This document shows positions 55,491 to 64,000 of a DNA stretch of 64,000 bases, piece after piece. The notes beneath the pieces are model-generated. The model had not been told where the DNA came from. It saw only the letters and a list, made by a program, of their open reading frames with translations, and did no database searches. Numbering within the stretch: the stretch's first letter is position 1; each line of letters opens with the position of its first letter. Source of the stretch: Nematostella vectensis (Eukaryota > Cnidaria > Anthozoa > Actiniaria > Edwardsiidae); assembly GCF_932526225.1 (NCBI RefSeq), contig NC_064044.1:3870092-3934091 (forward strand), written 5' to 3'. The position numbers and the translations under genes were made by a program.

Positions 55491-56995
55491 GGTTAATGTG
55501 AAAGATGCTGACAGCCAAGCATACGCATATACATATGTTAATTAGGCATGCCAAATACATGATGGGAGACACACTTAAAGAAACAGTCACCTCCTCCTCC
55601 AGTATCAAGTGCAGCTCTGCCTAATTCAGATAACCTGGTGTGTAATAATAAAACTGTACTAGCTGAAGAGGTGCACGCTGTGTTGTCAGTAGACCTCTTA
55701 GAAGGTCCTGGGTTCTTTTCTACATCTCCACTTAATAATATTGCACAGTGAGATACCCATAGTGTGTGTGTGTACGGAACAATTTTAACTGCCTCACCCC
55801 ATAGTCATTGGTATAAAGGCAAGCAAGGGGCACTTTCTTGTGCTTTCTAAATAAATGGTTGCTTATTCAAATAATATTTTGATGATTTATTTTTATGATT
55901 TGTCACTGAGTAATGTTCATTTGTTAATTTGTGATAATAACTACTTTTTCTACTTATGTACCCATGCAGCTTTGAAGATTGTGGAACTGATTTTCGGAAA
56001 TGCCTTTTTAATGTTCTTATTTCCTTTGTCTTCTTTTGTAAAACTCGTTTTAGTAGTGTTATTGGGATCCTTGAAGGTGCTCTTCCCTTCTTTCAGCTTG
56101 TTTTTTATTGACAACAATGTTTCCTTTTTCCAAGTTTATAGAGACATCAAGGCGAGATCTAAAATTAATTCCCTTATCTACCTGCAGAGTTGTTTGACAG
56201 CTTTCCTTTTCATCATGGTTATCTAATGGCGCATCGGCTGTTACGTTAGCTTCCTCGTGGGTAATCTGTTGTTCAGATTTATTCAACTCTCTTGGCTGTT
56301 GCAAGAGCTGACAAAACAACTAAGACATCTTATCAACAATTAAGTAAAACTTCGCCTTCAAGGACTTCGTAATATTGCTAATAAGAAAGCGGATATAACC
56401 GAGAGCCATCTCAAAGAGTCAATAATATTACATATATTATGTATATTTTTAGTAGTTTGAAGTGTTTTTCAGCAGTTTTTAGCAAATTTGAGCGGTAACC
56501 TGAAGTCACAGGTTCTCTTGATGAGATTAATATGAATAGCCCGGCCAAAAACGCTCAGAACAGATTTAGTGAGTGGGCCTATCGACTCGGTGTATGTGTT
56601 GTTTTGTTGGGAGCGTAAGTAGTTCAAAATATGACGATAAAGCATATGAATGTATACCTTCTCGGGTTGAGCAAATCCAATATGGCGATGTATTCATGCC
56701 CAATCCCCCTCGTCTGTGTCCACAGTCTACAGTCCACGCGAAAGCCCATATCGCAATAACTCATTCATTGCGCATGCGCATAAATGAGTTAAAAAGGGGG
56801 CGAATATGAGGACTTGTCTACTCGCTGTGGAAATTATGCGCAGTTTTGCCGTTCGCTAGTGCCGTTATATGCAAGCATCTTTTTCTTTTTTCGTTTTGTT
56901 TGTTATGTTTGTTTATAGCAGAAGTGTTCTAAGGTAACTGACTAATTATATTGATTATAAGTGTCAAAATGCCGGGGAACTCAAGATGCATACGC
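55491..56995. other. Intergenic, no supported gene
   Basis: The frame at 56059-56319 (-) is charged but unassigned; it could belong to the N-terminus of the Helentron protein. TGCGCATGCGCA at 56769-56780 is a perfect palindrome like an NRF1 site, without an adjacent gene. Confidence 0.35.
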
Positions 56996-57118
<123 letters not shown>

Positions 57119-57219
57119 GGGGCACTTGGGGCACGTGGTGAACCCTCCCCCCCTCCCCAAATCTTCCGAGGTCTGCTACGGCTATGCATAAAAATGTCCT
57201 TTTTTGTTTGAGTAAAGCC

Positions 57220-58131
57220 TTATAACAGCCTTTGTGTAATTCCTTCTTAACAGTCGAACCTCAACAGAAACATTAGATATTCTTATAAAATAGAGTGTTT
57301 TATACATGTGATATCATTTTCAGAAATAGGACCCTCCTAGTCATAGATAAGGTGATCGAAAATACAAAAAGTTGGCATTTTGTTGGTATTTTGCTAGGCT
57401 AACTTATGGTCACGTTACAACAATGATCATATTTTAAATGTCAACACCAGCTCTTAAAAGGAAATCTCAAACGACTTTAGAGTGGGGTTTGTATGTTTCC
57501 CCTTAGGGCAAAAGCTTCTAAATTATTTAATAACAAAGATATAATAAACGGTTTTGTCATATTAAGCTAGTGCTGATTATTATTTTTCCAAAGATTGTTG
57601 GTCTCTATCAACTCTTTGGGAAAATAGGAAAAAACAGGAAAAGCAAAATAAAAAATAACAATAGAGAAATGTTGAAAAATAATGATGATTTCTCGTTCCT
57701 TTCTCTAATCGAAGGTTATTCCCCAGGCACCACAACTATGCTAGGTCTCAAAACAGTATCAGCATAACCTTTATAACGGGAAAAAACGCCAAAATCAAAA
57801 GATCCTCGGCAAATTTAAAATAATACAAAATTTATCATTATTTTTAGAATAAGGTGATAATGCAATTGTCATCATTCCTTTCTTTTCAAGTAGTTTTCCA
57901 GAATCCTTGGGTATTAAAGAATAAAATTTACGTGTACAAATTTAAGCAATAGCCACTGATGGCTGCTTCTCTTGCGTCTCAACACTGGAGAAATAAATGA
58001 AATTGCGACAGAAGTTTTGCGCCCGTTCAGTGTCTCATCACAGTGGTTTGTCTTTTAGACATCCGATGGACGCATCCTTTCTTCTCCACGGGTTTTTAAG
58101 AACACACTTGAAGGTTGAAAGGCAGAGGAAG
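57220..58131. other. AT-rich intergenic, nothing supported
   Basis: No gene or structured repeat that I can defend. Confidence 0.4.
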
Positions 58132-58420
58132 CCACTCAGCACAATGTATGAATCAACAACACAAGGTTGAAAAGGTATGTTGAACGCCTGTGAAACAGAG
58201 TGGTTGCGCTGACGTTTCGAGCGTTAGCCCTTCGTCTTCTTTTGCTCCGACGAAGGGCTAATGCTCGAAACGTCAGCGCAACCACTCTGTTTCACAGGCG
58301 TTCGACATACCTTTTCAACCTTGTATTCATTCATACCTTGTCTACACCACGCCTACACAGACCATCTAGTTTTCCTACAGCTTGCCTGTAGTCTTTCTAG
58401 TTATACCACTCAGCACAATG
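58132..58420. mobile_element. Foldback insertion with a 15-bp target duplication (Penelope-like?)
   Basis: CCACTCAGCACAATG occurs at 58132-58146 and exactly again at 58406-58420, framing a 259-bp insert. Inside, arms of about 80 bp (about 58162-58241 and 58253-58327) pair with few mismatches around a 12-nt loop. The arms contain GACGAAGGGCTAATGCTCGAAACGTC, given here as GACGAAGGGCTAATG and GCTCGAAACGTC, which resembles a degenerate hammerhead core (CCGACGA, stem GGGC/GCUC, GAAAC). Penelope-like elements often show inverted ends, variable target duplications and such ribozymes; that assignment is inferred. Confidence 0.75.
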
Positions 58421-59471
58421 GTTTCGATGAAGGTTTTGATCTCGACTTCGAAAAGTGAACCTCGCGAAGTATTCTGCAATCATTATCGAGAATGGGTTGT
58501 TTTAATTAAACCAACGCGTTTTACTTGATAAAATTTATTTTTATCGCATCACAAGGAAGTAACAGTAATGGAATAATTGAATTTCACTTTCAAGTTGGTC
58601 TGATAAGTAAGCCTTTTGTTTCGCAATTGAAAAGTTATATAACTGTAAATTAGGCCTAAAGAACTATTCGCAATAAAGCTTGAAAATTTGCATTTGAAAC
58701 TATGGATACCTGTTTTATCATATCGAAGATAAGGTGGCGTAAGTTAACGTTTAAGCCTTTTTAATTAGCCGGGGCCATGAAAGATAATGCTCGACGCTTG
58801 CCAAGTAGAGGACGGGTCCCCTGTGGTGCCATATAAAAGTGAACATTTCTAAACAACGCACAGAAAGGTAATAAATCATAAGTTCGGGATCTTAAGACTT
58901 CCTTTTTGAAAATAAACAATAAACCAAAATTCATTTTCTACTGCTCATTTGGTATTAACAATTTCCATACAAACTTCCCGAGTTCAATGGAATATAAAGC
59001 TATGATAGAATATATGATATAGCCTCTTTAATTATTCTTATGTATGTATTGCATGTCTATGATTGATTTAAGCTTACCCTAAGTTTACATTTATTTGATA
59101 TTTTATTTGAAGGCCTTTTTTTTTCAAAATGTTGCCCGAAAAAAGGAACATTTCTGTGTATTGAGTTCCAAATAAAAAAAATCATTTTAAATTCTCCTAC
59201 AATATATTTAAAAACAATTTATATATATATATATACGATATAAGCCGAAAGACTTACTTGGTTTATCTTAACGACACCGAAGAGAGGCTCGCGCATGCGC
59301 CAGACCGCCACTGTTCGATTCTTGGCTTGGTTGTTGTTTATGTTGTTGGGAGCAGAGGAAGAAACGGCGAAGAGACGAAGGTTATAACAGGGAAATCCGT
59401 TTCCATCGAGGTCGATTGAAGATCGACGGCCTAGCTGTTGTTCGTATCGTTTTTTACCTAGCACAACAGCA
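58421..59471. other. Upstream region of the calcineurin A gene
   Basis: AT-rich up to about 59240 with a (TA)n tract at 59221-59234, then GC-richer toward the ATG. GCGCATGCGC at 59291-59300 resembles an NRF1 binding site and may be part of the promoter. The 5' untranslated region probably starts between 59250 and 59470. Confidence 0.4.
59291..59300. promoter_or_regulatory. NRF1-like palindrome in the calcineurin promoter
   Basis: CGCGCATGCGCC context, one mismatch from the NRF1 consensus, about 170 bp before the start codon. Confidence 0.35.
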
Positions 59472-62686
<3,215 letters not shown>

Positions 62687-64000
62687 GTCAGTTGTTCTGT
62701 AATATACACCGATTTCAAGTAAGGCAAGAAGGACAAACAATATAATTATAATATATATTATTATTTATGCTTTAATTATTATTTTTATTTAAGTTATTAT
62801 TGTATTATTATATTATGACCTTAGCATCACTGGTTGTTGTTTAGACTTTACCCTTTTTTACTAAAATTATGTTGTTGTTTTTTTTTGCATGTTGTGATTA
62901 TATAGTTTGACTGTATGTCCAACTTAACATTTAGCCAAAAACTGGTTGCACTGAATTAGTTTCCCTCTGTGGATTTGTATTTTTATTATAAGACAATGTC
63001 TTGTTCAGTCTAAATAAGATGATTCAGTAAGAACTGAGCTCTTCTCAGAAAGCTTGCTCTTGTGTGAGTGCTTTTTATACTCTTTGTAAATTCTTTTTGT
63101 CTTTCATTTTTTTTCCTGAAATTCGATGGATGACTTTTTTTTTATCCAGATATATTACAGTGAAGGACCCAGTTTGCCATTATTTTAAATCAATTTCTTG
63201 GTTGCCACAGTGATGATATTGATAAGCTTCTCGCTAATATGAGTGTATTGCTTTATGAAGTTACAGTTACCAACAACTAATAAATGTTTAATTTTATGCT
63301 TTCCTTCGAGACATATGGAAACCTGTGAATTGTTTTTGCTTGAACATTGATTTTAATGTTTTAACCAATTGACATGGTTAAAAATGAGCCAGGCATAGAT
63401 TTGCCATCTTGGATAAATACTGAAACATAGTAAAATTTGCTATTTATCTAAATCCTTGGGCTTCTTTTCTACTAACAAATGAATCCTATAGACACAGATG
63501 CTGTTCTTAATATCTGTCTGTATATCTTCAAATTTTCATTCCACATTAAACATGTTCCTTTCATTGTGTGTAATGGTAGTTTGCAATGGAAGAAGGGTTT
63601 GAACAATGTTTTTTTTGTATATATATTTTTGGACCAATTCAAGATGTCAGATGGTAATTTGCCAACGTGTCAGATTTTAGGGCAATTTTGCTAGGAAATT
63701 AATTATAAAATTGTATTCCCATTTTCTTTTTATTGATATGGCTACTAAGGCACCATCTTGCTGGCTCTATTATTAGGACTAAAAACTTGACTTGAAAAGA
63801 CTTGAGAAGGTTTGATTTTTCAACTAATAATCTATTATTTACCGCTCAGCAAAGTTCAAAAATAAAACTGAGCCTTGTATAATTATCTAACAGGGTGTTT
63901 AATCATGTTGCAGCAGCTGCTGAAATGCTGAACAGCTGTTATTTAAAATGAAGAATTGCTACTAAACCATTGAATTTACCCTTATCTGAGTGAGACAATC
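62687..64000 (+). other. Calcineurin A intron, continuing past the window
   Basis: AT-rich intron sequence after donor GTCAGT at 62687. No following exon is visible up to 64000. The open frames here show no family resemblance. Confidence 0.6.

Overview
This is animal genomic DNA. Three host genes are split by GT-AG introns (one intron is GC-AG), tRNA-derived SINEs and MITEs are present, and much of the window is autonomous transposons. Gene content (a C2orf81 homologue, a TRIM-filamin-NHL protein, a calcineurin A catalytic subunit), the density of Ty3/gypsy and Helentron copies and an animal-type hammerhead ribozyme suggest a cnidarian, perhaps a sea anemone or other anthozoan. That species-level guess is inference.

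Layout. 1-1.9 kb: MITE, then the last two exons of an unrecognised membrane-protein gene. 5.6-13.6 kb: an 11-exon + strand gene encoding about 500 aa, a clear C2orf81 homologue. Two of its introns carry tandem arrays that begin at or just after the exon's own 5' splice site. 16.9-20.3 kb: a two-exon TRIM-NHL gene with a GC-AG intron holding a second 36-bp minisatellite. 21-26.4 kb: AT-rich, hairpin- and palindrome-rich DNA without supported genes. 26.60 kb: a complete hammerhead ribozyme motif.

26.8-37.4 kb: the most unusual region, a decayed virus-like (Polinton/adintovirus-like) element. The left arm on the + strand has a capsid-like protein, an FtsK/HerA (A32-type) packaging ATPase, small virion-like membrane proteins and a retroviral-type integrase. 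The right arm on the - strand is one long broken gene that I read as a family-B-like DNA polymerase, an SF1 helicase and a C-terminal HNH-like zinc module in a single protein, preceded by a small Cys-rich protein. A 5'-truncated LINE with a (CT)n(CTGT)n tail interrupts the polymerase. G-rich sequences at 23469 and 37645 match in inverted orientation and may be the element's ends.

38.3-39.6 kb: a frameshifted gene of possible OB-fold type. 39.9-48.9 kb: a Ty3/gypsy element on the - strand (identical 145-bp LTRs, CCAGG target duplication) with a second Ty3/gypsy element on the + strand (identical 123-bp LTRs, CTTAC target duplication) nested in its RNase H region. 49.8-55.5 kb: a decayed Helentron on the - strand with OTU, zinc-finger, Rep (HUH), Pif1-type helicase and AP-endonuclease-like parts. 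57.0 kb: a long (ATT)n tract. 58.1-58.4 kb: a foldback insertion with a 15-bp target duplication. 59.5-62.7 kb: the first five coding exons of the calcineurin A catalytic subunit, running off the right edge.

The host genes are independent of each other and are not an operon. The transposon genes act within their own elements: capsid, ATPase, integrase and polymerase-helicase for the virus-like element; gag-pol for the gypsy copies; Rep-helicase-endonuclease for the Helentron.
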